Positions 57,194-64,000 of a stretch of 64,000 nucleotides of DNA are shown piece by piece. Position 1 is the stretch's first letter, and each line of letters opens with the position of its first letter. The notes beneath the pieces are model-generated. The model was not told the DNA's origin and did not search any database. It saw nothing but the letters and a program-made list of their open reading frames with translations. The DNA is from Mucilaginibacter sp. 44-25. GTDB lineage: Bacteria; Bacteroidota; Bacteroidia; Sphingobacteriales; Sphingobacteriaceae. The DNA is taken from contig MKTS01000009.1 of NCBI GenBank assembly GCA_001898335.1, forward strand, positions 659,557-723,556, written 5' to 3'. Position numbers and translations under genes: made by a program.

Positions 57194-58618
57194 TTAGGCG
57201 CGTTTAGTTAGCTTTAATTTGAGGCGGCCGAAAAAACGCTTATAAGCCTCAATATCAAACAAAGTGGAATCGGTAGCCGCTTTATATGACAAGAATAGCC
57301 CGATAGGTAATAAGATCGCGATAGCGACCCAGGCACCGGTAACAGGCGACCAATCGCCCTCCTTGGCTGATTTTTCGCCAATGGTGCCGATGATGTAATA
57401 AATAAGGAAAAAGATAACCGATACCACCACGGGCAGCCCCAGGCCACCTTTACGAATAATAGCACCCAATGGTGCCCCTATCAGGAACAACACGATACAG
57501 GCCGCCCCAAGGGTAAATTTTTTCTGATACTCCAGCATATACCGGCGTATATTGCGCGATGCCTCTTCATGGGTATTTACACGGCTGCGCAAAGCATCCT
57601 GTATCTGGTTTACCTCGCTTATGGCATTATTAAGGGCATTTATTTTTGCGCTGGTTTCTTTTGCACGGGTACTATCGGCAGGTAAAGGTTTCTTTACCGT
57701 TTTTGAGGATACCGGCACCGTAGTGTATTTTAAATACGCCGATAACAGATTATAATTGGAAATACGGGTACTGTCAATTCCACGCCCTGCTGAGTCGACA
57801 AAGTGCTTTAATTGCCTCAAATTCATCATTTGGGCAGCGTTACGAAACTCGCCCTCATCTGTGCGTTTCATTTTTAGCCCGGAGAGATCAAATTTTTGTT
57901 CCGTTTCTTTAAACCTGAAACGCGTAAAACGCTGGCGCGGATTAAAGCTTACATCGCTTTTATCCTCCTGGTAGCGTATGCCGTCTTTAAGTTTCAGTAC
58001 CAGGTAAAGGTTATCCTTTGTACGGTACATTAAACCCGATTTGGCGAAGGTAACGTTCTGCACCCCGCTGTTATCCGGCGAACCCTGGTAGATCATGATA
58101 TCGTAAAGGGTTTGCCCATCAGGGTCTTTACGCTTTACACGTATGGTATATCCCGGGAAGCGGTTACTGAATACATTTTCGGGGATCAGATCGGCTGACT
58201 TTTGCTGACGGGCATCATATAATAATGAGTAATATTTAAGGTTAGCTACCGGCAGCATGTAATCAGAAAAAGCGAAAGCGGCAATGCTCAGCAGCACAAC
58301 CACCACCATCATGGGGTACATGGCTCGCCTTAATGATATACCGGCAGATTTTATGGCAACCAGTTCATAGTTTTCGCCCAGGCTGCCATACGTCATGATA
58401 GATGATAACAGCACCGAAAGCGGCAGCGCCATGGCTACATTGGTGGCCGAGTTATACATCATCAGCTCGAGAATGATATACCACTGAAAGCCTTTCCCTA
58501 TCAGGTCATCAATGTACTTGAACAGGAACAGCATGAGCAGCACAAACATTACAATAACCAGCGTTACCACAAATGGCCTGATGAATGATTTGAGCAGTAA
58601 CAGGTGTATTTTCTTCAT
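57194..58618 (-). CDS. LptF/LptG-family permease
   Basis: The 474-residue protein has an LptF/G layout: three membrane helices near the N-terminus (LLKSFIRPFVVTLVIVMFVLL and following), a periplasmic jellyroll domain (about 120-270), a coiled charged segment (about 300-370), and three C-terminal helices (GAACIVLFLIGAPLGAIIRKGG). Such proteins form the LptB2FG machine that extracts lipopolysaccharide from the inner membrane. The second permease and LptB are not in this window. It lies 88 bases downstream of the START-like gene on the same strand. Confidence 0.92.
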   Translation of the reverse strand: MKKIHLLLLKSFIRPFVVTLVIVMFVLLMLFLFKYIDDLIGKGFQWYIILELMMYNSATNVAMALPLSVLLSSIMTYGSLGENYELVAIKSAGISLRRAMYPMMVVVVLLSIAAFAFSDYMLPVANLKYYSLLYDARQQKSADLIPENVFSNRFPGYTIRVKRKDPDGQTLYDIMIYQGSPDNSGVQNVTFAKSGLMYRTKDNLYLVLKLKDGIRYQEDKSDVSFNPRQRFTRFRFKETEQKFDLSGLKMKRTDEGEFRNAAQMMNLRQLKHFVDSAGRGIDSTRISNYNLLSAYLKYTTVPVSSKTVKKPLPADSTRAKETSAKINALNNAISEVNQIQDALRSRVNTHEEASRNIRRYMLEYQKKFTLGAACIVLFLIGAPLGAIIRKGGLGLPVVVSVIFFLIYYIIGTIGEKSAKEGDWSPVTGAWVAIAILLPIGLFLSYKAATDSTLFDIEAYKRFFGRLKLKLTKRA

Positions 58619-58706
58619 TAAGCGTTAACAGTATGCAATGAAACGCCTATGCATACAAATAATTGCATACGGCATATCCGGTCGGCAAAAATACGGAAAT
58701 TAAGTT

Positions 58707-59087
58707 TTATGCGCCCAGGGTGCTAATGAGGTAATCGATCTGGTTATCCCAGATGAGTTTACGTTCGGCAATGGTTTCTTCTGTAGCAAAATCGGTTATA
58801 GCAAGCGCCACATCATTAGTCAGCTCATCCTGTATAATTTCCATTTCCAGGTAGCACTGCGGTTCATCGTCCAGCCATTTGAAACGTACCAGCTTATTCT
58901 CCTTGTTGGTGATCAGCTTGGCGCGCTGCATTTCATCATCCCAGGTAAAAGTATACACCTGATCGCGCACGGTAACATCATCGGCAAACCACTGGGTAAG
59001 GCCATTGGCCTCGTTTAGGAAACTGTATAATATTCTGGGAGAAGACTTTATCTCATATTCCAGGTTGAACTTCTTTTTTTCAGACAT
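58707..59087 (-). CDS. START-like domain protein
   Basis: The 126-residue cytoplasmic protein (ATG at 59087) has a START/AHSA1-like pattern: an edge strand FNLEYEIKSSPRILYSFL, the helix NEANGLTQWFADDV, beta strands with FTWDDEMQRAKLI and VRFKWLDDEPQCYLEMEI, and a long C-terminal helix. This fold usually binds a hydrophobic ligand. The ligand is unknown. It is a common neighbour of the LptF/G-type gene in Bacteroidota. An in-frame ATG eight codons upstream is less likely. Confidence 0.85.
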   Translation of the reverse strand: MSEKKKFNLEYEIKSSPRILYSFLNEANGLTQWFADDVTVRDQVYTFTWDDEMQRAKLITNKENKLVRFKWLDDEPQCYLEMEIIQDELTNDVALAITDFATEETIAERKLIWDNQIDYLISTLGA

Positions 59088-59136
59088 AGGGTTCGTACCG
59101 TTACAAATCAATCGGGGGCTAAATGTTAAACATTTT

Positions 59137-59167
59137 TTCTAAAGAAAACTAAAATCTACTATATTTG
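59137..59167 (+). promoter_or_regulatory. Promoter upstream of the interrupted tRNA-Met
   Basis: TTTC (59137-59140 region) and TATATTTG (59160-59167), about 19-20 bases apart, give a good Bacteroidota promoter. It lies 82 bases before the tRNA 5' end and would now transcribe into the integrated element toward the integrase gene. No gene lies in 59112-59248. Confidence 0.55.
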
Positions 59168-59248
59168 CAAACCTTTTCGGCCCCTATCTTTAATGGTTAG
59201 ACTGCAAAGGCAAGCTAAAGTAAATTTAGAACCGATTTATTTTTATCC

Positions 59249-59289
59249 GGCGGGGTAGCTCAGATGGTTAGAGCGTAGGATTCATAATC
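59249..59289 (+). tRNA. tRNA-Met (CAT), 5' fragment cut at the anticodon arm
   Basis: The 41 bases GGCGGGGTAGCTCAGATGG (with the rest of the D arm following) give a full acceptor 5' strand, D arm and anticodon loop TTCATAA, then TC of the 3' anticodon stem. The expected continuation TCCTA is replaced by TCTTG, and no T arm follows. The tRNA is therefore interrupted 40 bases in, at the point where the integrase-bearing DNA begins. This is the likely left attachment site of the element. The missing 3' half is not in this window. Confidence 0.85.
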
Positions 59290-59391
59290 TTGCAAGCTTT
59301 GAAATAAAATGGTCTGAAATGGTTGAAAATGGCAATTCTTGCTATGGACAACAACCACAAAACACCATCAAACCACAGGTTAATCCAGCCG

Positions 59392-59416
59392 AACCGTTAA
59401 CAAAACCGTTAACAAA
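59392..59416 (+). repeat. Direct repeats between att site and integrase (possible arm sites)
   Basis: AACCGTTAACAAA occurs twice in tandem (59392-59404 and 59404-59416, sharing one base). AAATGG also recurs three times at 59307-59330. Repeats like these beside an attachment site usually bind the arm-recognition domain of the integrase. Confidence 0.5.
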
Positions 59417-59475
59417 TCGCGACCTTTGAAAGGGGGCATGGAGAACAATTTTATTCATTTAAAAAGTTTTCCATC

Positions 59476-60747
59476 ATGGCTACCGCAAAAATCGTCACTT
59501 GGAGTCGTCCCGACAAAAACAAACAATTCCCAATCGGCATCAAAGTTTCTCAAAATGGCATTCCTGCTTATTTGTTTGAGGGCAATGCGCTTGCTTCCCG
59601 CGACCATTGGGATGCATCAAAGCAGCAAGTAAAAAAGGCGCACCCGCACCATATGCGCTTGACAAATTTCCTCACGAAAAAACTTGCTGAAGTAAACGAG
59701 AAAATCCTCGAATTTGAAACCGACAAAAAAACCTATTCGGCGGAAGATGTCGTAAACGCCATCAAGCCAAAGCCTTTACAGGTACCGACACCAGCGCCCA
59801 AACTGCCATTGTTCAAGGATGTCGCAGATAACCACCTGCGCGAACAATTTGCACTCGGCAATTACGATGTTCGTAAAACTGATGAAAGCCGCCTGAAACG
59901 CTTTTATGCGTTTGCAGGGGAGGATGTAACCTTTCCGCAAATTACGGTTGAATTCCTGCGCCAATACACCGTGTTCCTAAAAACACAAACGAACAATAAC
60001 ACAAAAGAGCAAAAGCCATTAAGTGACCGTACTGTTACCAACCACTTGCTGGCAATTCGCACCCTGTACAACCGCGCTATCACTGCGGGCTTGGCAGCAA
60101 AGGACAGTTACCCATTTGGCGGCAGGGAGAAAATCATGATTAAGTTCGGTAAGACTGAGAAAATTGGTCTTACTGGCGACGAAATAAACCTGCTTAAACA
60201 ATATGAATTTCCGGCGCATCAAAAGCACTTGCACCATAGCCGTAACATTTGGCTGACTTGCTTTTACTTTGCAGGGATGCGCATTACCGATGCCCTGTTA
60301 CTAAAATGGTCTGATTTTCAAAATGGCCGATTTTACTACATGATGTCGAAAAATGGTGAACCTGGATCATTGCCTGTTCCTGCACCTATAGCCGCTATTA
60401 TTGAAGAATACACCAATGATGAGCAAGCGCATGATCTTGTGTTTCCGTTCTTAAAAAAGCTGGATAATCTTAATAACCGCTATGCATTGCGAAGAAGAAT
60501 AAACTCTGTAACCCGTCTAATCGGCCACCACATGGCTGACACAATGGCGTTACTTGGAATTAATAAAAATGCCTCACCGCATAAAGCGCGTCATGCCTTT
60601 GCGCAACGCGCTGAAGAAAAAGACATTCATCCAAAAGTGCTGCAAAAGATGTATCGTCATGAAAGCATCCTCACAACGATGCAATATCAATCTAACTTTT
60701 CCCACAAAAAAGCAGATGAAGCTTTGGAAGCAGTGATTGATTTTTAA
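59476..60747 (+). CDS. Tyrosine-type integrase of the integrated element
   Basis: The 423-residue protein has an N-terminal arm-binding part and a core-binding SAM-like domain (about 110-215). The catalytic domain holds all expected residues: R269 in AGMRITDAL, K292, H369 and R372 in SPHKARHAFA, H395, and the nucleophile Y404 in LTTMQYQ. It should insert and excise the element by recombination at the tRNA-Met site 190 bases upstream. The size and N-terminal AP2-like start match Bacteroidota conjugative-transposon or phage integrases. Confidence 0.95.
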   Translation: MATAKIVTWSRPDKNKQFPIGIKVSQNGIPAYLFEGNALASRDHWDASKQQVKKAHPHHMRLTNFLTKKLAEVNEKILEFETDKKTYSAEDVVNAIKPKPLQVPTPAPKLPLFKDVADNHLREQFALGNYDVRKTDESRLKRFYAFAGEDVTFPQITVEFLRQYTVFLKTQTNNNTKEQKPLSDRTVTNHLLAIRTLYNRAITAGLAAKDSYPFGGREKIMIKFGKTEKIGLTGDEINLLKQYEFPAHQKHLHHSRNIWLTCFYFAGMRITDALLLKWSDFQNGRFYYMMSKNGEPGSLPVPAPIAAIIEEYTNDEQAHDLVFPFLKKLDNLNNRYALRRRINSVTRLIGHHMADTMALLGINKNASPHKARHAFAQRAEEKDIHPKVLQKMYRHESILTTMQYQSNFSHKKADEALEAVIDF

Positions 60748-60756
60748 ATAGTCAGA

Positions 60757-60790
60757 AGGCCGTCTCATAAAGTCTATTATGAGGCGGCCT
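60757..60790. terminator. Hairpin between convergent integrase and S24 genes
   Basis: A 14-bp stem with one mismatch (AGGCCGTCTCATAA with TTATGAGGCGGCCT) and a 6-base loop lie 10 bases after the integrase stop. There is no long T run, so terminator function is likely but not certain. Confidence 0.6.
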
Positions 60791-60795
60791 CATGT

Positions 60796-61221
60796 TTATC
60801 TACATGGATTGATGGCGTGGGTTACAACGCCTATTAATTGGTAGTCAGCAAACTCACCAAGTAAAAGTTTTTCTTCCCTCGGGTCGTCTGCCACAAGCGC
60901 CCAATGGGTGAGCGACTTCTCTATTCTCCGAATAACTATCGCATCGTTATATCTGACAACAACGATATTTCCGCGCTGGGGCTTTAAAGATTTATCGACT
61001 ATAATCATACCACCGTGATGCAAGTCAGAGTGGCGCATGATATTGGTGTGTATGGGCATTAATTCTACTGTATGCTTATTGCCCGTTAATTCTTTATGCA
61101 GGTCAATCTTAGCCCCATCTGCATATTCCAGACATCCAAGCGGGTTAACCACTTTAACAAAACGCCCCTGCTTGTGGCCTGCGCGTTGCGGTGGATCAAA
61201 ATTTGGTTTAAAGCCATGCAT
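60796..61221 (-). CDS. UmuD/LexA-like S24 family protein with altered dyad
   Basis: The 141-residue protein aligns over its length with UmuD-type S24 peptidases: HSDLHHGGMIIVDKSL (about 64-79) corresponds to GDSM-IxxGDLLIVDxxL, PQRGNIVVVRYNDAIVIRR to the second motif, and GVVTHAINPC to the UmuD C-terminus. The nucleophile Ser is at 65, but the position of the catalytic Lys (VKRL or VKKL in LexA/UmuD) reads VIRRI, so an Arg (R98) stands there. Self-cleavage may be lost or altered. No umuC is adjacent. It may act in a damage-response or element-control role. Confidence 0.8.
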   Translation of the reverse strand: MHGFKPNFDPPQRAGHKQGRFVKVVNPLGCLEYADGAKIDLHKELTGNKHTVELMPIHTNIMRHSDLHHGGMIIVDKSLKPQRGNIVVVRYNDAIVIRRIEKSLTHWALVADDPREEKLLLGEFADYQLIGVVTHAINPCR

Positions 61222-61319
61222 AATTCCTTATATGCCGATTCCATCCCATTTTCAATATAATCCTATATCGCAGGAATATTTTCCTTGAGAGATTATGGCT
61301 TTCCAAGCAGTTATTTGCT

Positions 61320-61820
61320 TTAAAAAGGCTGCTGGCATTCAAAATAGACAGAGCCATTAATTTTTTTCTTTTCATGGCTTAACCCATCTCCGAAAGAATA
61401 ATAGCCATCATTAGTTATAATGAGGTGGTCTGCCATTTCTATATCTAATGCCTTACAGGCAATTTTCATTTTCTGCGTCTGGTCGCAATCTTGAGGGCTT
61501 GGTTTTAAGTTTCCCGATGGATGATTATGCGCCATGATAATGCTGTGCGCATTCGTTTTCAACGCTGAAACAAGTATCAGTTTTGTGTCTACCACTACAC
61601 CTGACGTTGATCCACTTGCAGCATGATAAACGCCGATTACATGCATAGCGCGGTTTAATAATAGCACTTTAAATTCTTCTACAAGGTCGATACGGTTCTG
61701 ATTCCATACGGATATAAAAAGCTGATAAGCACTTTGGGAATCATGCACCTTTGGCATGCTTTGAATAGGCTGACTTCGTTTATAGCTGAGCTGGATTTCG
61801 TTTAAGAATGTACTTGTCAA
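61320..61820 (-). CDS. RadC-type JAMM domain protein
   Basis: The 166-residue protein lacks the N-terminal helix-hairpin-helix of full RadC and consists of the JAB/JAMM domain: E49, the H98-N-H100 motif in AHNHPSGNLKPSPQD, and D111. This gives a complete metal site, so it could be an active metalloprotease. Such short RadC proteins are frequent cargo of integrative elements and phages, and their role is unsettled. It lies 98 bases from the S24 gene on the same strand. Confidence 0.92.
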   Translation of the reverse strand: MTSTFLNEIQLSYKRSQPIQSMPKVHDSQSAYQLFISVWNQNRIDLVEEFKVLLLNRAMHVIGVYHAASGSTSGVVVDTKLILVSALKTNAHSIIMAHNHPSGNLKPSPQDCDQTQKMKIACKALDIEMADHLIITNDGYYSFGDGLSHEKKKINGSVYFECQQPF

Positions 61821-61873
61821 AGATCAACTCCTAAGAAAATGGGATAGGATTATATTCCTTTTTTTAATTATTG

Positions 61874-62098
61874 TCAATCCTCAAAACGCGAAAAGAACTC
61901 ACAAAATGTCATATCAAATGCCTCGACAATATTGACCAATTCAACCAAATACGGATTAAGTACGCCCCCCTCTAATTTGCGAACGTAGCATACGTTTTTA
62001 TCTAATGCCTGGGCAAATTCATACTCGCTCATTCCTTTATCCATGCGAGTCATCTCAACGAGTTTCCCTAATTTTTTTGATGTTTTATCTGGCGTCAT
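61874..62098 (-). CDS. XRE-type helix-turn-helix regulator
   Basis: The 74-residue protein is one Cro/CI-type HTH: LGKLVEMTRMDKGMSEYEF, then AQALDKNVCYVRKLEGGVLN as the recognition helices, and a short C-terminal helix. It has no second domain, like many plasmid and island regulators. It is transcribed toward the RadC and S24 genes, 53 bases ahead of radC. It probably controls functions of the element. Confidence 0.9.
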   Translation of the reverse strand: MTPDKTSKKLGKLVEMTRMDKGMSEYEFAQALDKNVCYVRKLEGGVLNPYLVELVNIVEAFDMTFCEFFSRFED

Positions 62099-62172
62099 CT
62101 GATAATAACTGAAAAATAGAAGGATAGCGTCGCTGCCGTGTCAGCCGTTTTCATTGTATTTACATTTAGAAA

Positions 62173-62691
62173 TTAGTGGATTAACTTTTTAAGAAAATAT
62201 GTAGAATTGACTGAAGCTTTGCTCTTAGTGTATTCAAGTTCAATTAAGTGTTTAGCCTCTGTCGAACCCAATTCTTTAGCCTTGAAAAGATAATAACGAG
62301 CTAAGTTTTGCGTGTCTTGGTCATCACTCAGTATTGTTATTTCGCCTGGGTCGGCTTCATGTGTTAAAATAGTATATAGTGTTAAGTATGCGTCAGGACA
62401 GTGGTACTTATTCGCCATGATCAAAGAATAATAATAAAGGTCTACTTCACGGTATGTCATGATGTATGCAAATGCCACTTTACTATATGAAGAACAATCG
62501 CCACTATCAATTGCTGCTTTCCAAAGACGCGTTCTCTCTTGTTTATCATCGGCTATTTTTTTGTAAAAGGGAACTTCGCCAGCAAATTTCTCGCCCCGTG
62601 CTTTAGTTTGCTGTTTTTCGTTTCTGCCGCCACAAGAAAGAAATAGAAATAAAAGTAAGCCGATAAAGATTTGCGTAACAAATTCTTTCAT
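62173..62691 (-). CDS. Lipoprotein with Sel1-like segment, in toxin region
   Basis: The 172-residue protein (ATG at 62691) has a lipoprotein signal with lipobox FLSCGG. It is helical, with short repeated helix pairs (LARYYLFKAKELGSTEAKHL) like Sel1/TPR units. An upstream in-frame ATG at 62790 would precede the signal by 33 residues and is unlikely. It lies on the same strand downstream of the immunity-like gene. It may be an extra immunity or accessory protein, which is inference. Confidence 0.65.
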   Translation of the reverse strand: MKEFVTQIFIGLLLFLFLSCGGRNEKQQTKARGEKFAGEVPFYKKIADDKQERTRLWKAAIDSGDCSSYSKVAFAYIMTYREVDLYYYSLIMANKYHCPDAYLTLYTILTHEADPGEITILSDDQDTQNLARYYLFKAKELGSTEAKHLIELEYTKSKASVNSTYFLKKLIH

Positions 62692-62878
62692 ACAACTTCT
62701 ATGAGATAAGTCTATTTTCAATATGTATTGTAGGATGAGGTTTAAATTAGGAAAAATTATATGTAATACTAAGTAAGTATAACTAATCAAGCATGCTAAA
62801 TAATCTTCCTTTTTGAGAAACCAGCGTAAGATTAGAATTTACTTTAGTGTAATTGCCGACTGTTACCCAGAAATAAAA

Positions 62879-63271
62879 CTACAACCATTCTATGCTTGGT
62901 TCTTCGGCACTGAGAACTTCAACTATATCATTTGGAGTACAGATTATATAATTTATATAAATTTTAGATGTATCTAGCGTGTCTGAACTTTGTGCAATAA
63001 TCCATTCTAAAAAGTCACTATTATTTGATGTAAATAAAGTCCATTGTGATGTCAGTATCGGATTTTCACATAACATTTTCAGTCTATTTGATTCATCGGT
63101 ATTTCTATAACCAATGTGTGACTCGAACTTTATTTTTACCAATCTATCTGCCGTGTTTTTACCTTTCAATAGGAGCCTGAAACCTTCGTAATCGTCATAT
63201 AAACCTTCTAAATATAACATCGGAGGTAAACCATCAATAGGATCCCATTTAGTTATTTTGAAATTTTTCAT
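62879..63271 (-). CDS. Probable immunity protein for the Rhs toxin
   Basis: The protein (130 residues from ATG 63271, 134 from ATG 63283) is small, acidic and soluble with mixed alpha/beta pattern, Trp-rich at both ends, and no signal. The upstream Rhs gene ends at 63273, and the alternative start at 63283 would overlap that stop by 11 bases. This arrangement, a small acidic gene directly after the toxin tail, is the standard place for a cognate immunity gene. The family is not recognised. Confidence 0.65.
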   Translation of the reverse strand: MKNFKITKWDPIDGLPPMLYLEGLYDDYEGFRLLLKGKNTADRLVKIKFESHIGYRNTDESNRLKMLCENPILTSQWTLFTSNNSDFLEWIIAQSSDTLDTSKIYINYIICTPNDIVEVLSAEEPSIEWL

Positions 63272-63272
63272 A

Positions 63273-64000
63273 TTAATTGTCATACCTTATTTTAATTGGA
63301 TTTTTAGTTTGAATTTCAAAAGTAGGACGTCCATCACTACTAACACTCCTAACATTTATCATCGTACCATTCGGCGTTTGGCCTTGCCTTCCTGCGGGAA
63401 TAGGTCTTACTGTTTTCGGGTCAACCAATTTATCAAAATCTTCGTTGGCCTTATCCAATCCTCCTTCTTTATCATATTGTTTAACTCTACCTTTGGTCTT
63501 TCGTCCAGGTTTAGCATCTGTTAATACTTCTTCAATTAGATCTCCTTCCTTTTTTGCCTTATGCATTTTTTCGAGGGCATCTTTTTCAGAATGATCGTCC
63601 AAAGAATTTTGTGGTGTCAACACCAAAGAAAGAAACGCTAAAAGCGGATTTGGTAAAGGAGGGGCACCTGGTTTTAATGTCTGTATTGGTTCAATTTTAT
63701 GATATGGAATATAAACAGGTATAGGTGGATTAACAAGACTACGTTTAGCAGTGACGGTAACCTCTTGCAACATTTTTATTGTATCTCTACCGTCGTAATC
63801 TCCTAGATTTATTGGATTATTTAGAACGTAGGCATAAGCCGACGTATGTTCAAATGTCTCCGCCATCGGATCGATAGCTGTCCACTTGGCAATTACCGGA
63901 TCATAGTGCCTCGCGCCATAATCATAGTCACCGGTCTCTTCCTGTAACTCTTTCCCGTTATAAAGATACTTATTTGGCGATGAAGGTATAGGACTGATTG
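63273..64000 (-). CDS. Rhs-family protein, C-terminal part with toxin-like tail (5' end outside window)
   Basis: The frame is open to the window edge, so about 241 C-terminal residues are seen. They include the end of the Rhs core (YLYNGKELQEETGDYDYGAR, HYDPVIAKWTAIDPMAE, then YAYVLNNPINLGDYDGRD), which is the usual boundary to a variable tail. The tail, about 155 residues, is basic and ends with KQYDKEGGLDKANEDFDKL and SSDGRPTFEIQTKNPIKIRY. This pattern recurs at the end of many Rhs/CdiA-type polymorphic toxins, probably nucleases, though the exact family is uncertain. The following small gene is the likely immunity gene. Confidence 0.82.
   Translation of the reverse strand, partial: ISPIPSSPNKYLYNGKELQEETGDYDYGARHYDPVIAKWTAIDPMAETFEHTSAYAYVLNNPINLGDYDGRDTIKMLQEVTVTAKRSLVNPPIPVYIPYHKIEPIQTLKPGAPPLPNPLLAFLSLVLTPQNSLDDHSEKDALEKMHKAKKEGDLIEEVLTDAKPGRKTKGRVKQYDKEGGLDKANEDFDKLVDPKTVRPIPAGRQGQTPNGTMINVRSVSSDGRPTFEIQTKNPIKIRYDN

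Noticed and set aside
63390..63450. PAGRQG peptide in the Rhs tail as a repeat insertion
   Set aside because: The same letters arise from intergenic repeats in some Bacteroidota, but here they fit within a normal-looking domain and the DNA does not form a clear repeat.
1..64000. CRISPR arrays and rRNA genes
   Set aside because: No regularly spaced direct repeats with unique spacers and no rRNA-like sequence were seen. The repeats present are hairpins or inverted units.

Overview
The window is chromosomal DNA of a Bacteroidota bacterium, most likely a Sphingobacteriaceae member close to Mucilaginibacter or Pedobacter. This rests on a type-B type IX secretion (T9SS) C-terminal domain, the conserved block parA-parB-DUF5683-dapB-lepB, DUF3098 next to ftsX and uppP, TonB-dependent transport, promoters of the Bacteroidota type (TTTG, 19-20 bp, TAnnTTTG) and little sign of Shine-Dalgarno use. 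The genus is inference; the phylum is well supported.

Layout. 1-9.6 kb: the 3' end of dnaK, a single-domain response regulator, a glycine-zipper protein, a secreted hydrolase with a GntP permease, two envelope proteins of unknown function, an RDD protein, an rRNA-methyltransferase-like enzyme and an MlaF/MlaE lipid transporter pair. 9.6-16 kb: an SDR enzyme, a PspC/LiaF-like envelope-stress pair, a second GYF-RDD protein, a membrane LytTR regulator and an acyltransferase. 16-20.5 kb: lepB, dapB, DUF5683, parB and parA in one minus-strand operon. 20.7-28 kb: a flavin reductase, a beta-barrel protein, a T9SS cargo protein, and a PQQ-type sugar dehydrogenase followed by a TonB receptor. 28-32 kb: ftsX, DUF3098, uppP and a DEAD-box helicase. 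32-39 kb: small exported proteins, gpsA, an efflux adaptor with TolC but no pump, a NodB deacetylase, an esterase and a GNAT enzyme. 39-51 kb: aconitase, a DUF6624-TonB fusion, uvrA, a sigma factor, nth, recA, a 56-residue membrane protein and tsaD. 51-59 kb: TamB, ribBA, an LptF/G permease and a START-like protein.

59.2-64 kb is different. A tRNA-Met gene is cut at its anticodon arm, and a tyrosine integrase follows directly. Behind it lie a UmuD-like S24 protein, a RadC-type JAMM protein, an XRE regulator, a lipoprotein, and an Rhs protein with a probable toxin tail and immunity gene. The DNA becomes visibly more A+T rich. This is the left end of an integrated element that continues past the window.

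The intergenic DNA is rich in structured repeats. There are two copies of an 80-bp inverted-repeat element beginning TGTCATTCTGAG, one before recA. There is a roughly 380-bp non-coding element (41871-42250) with a perfect hairpin at each end and inverted terminal sequences. GC-rich hairpins and a family of TTAGTTAATTAG-type repeats are also present. The 380-bp element, the tRNA-borne island with its altered UmuD-like protein, and a possible LytTR operator are the best leads for something not yet described.
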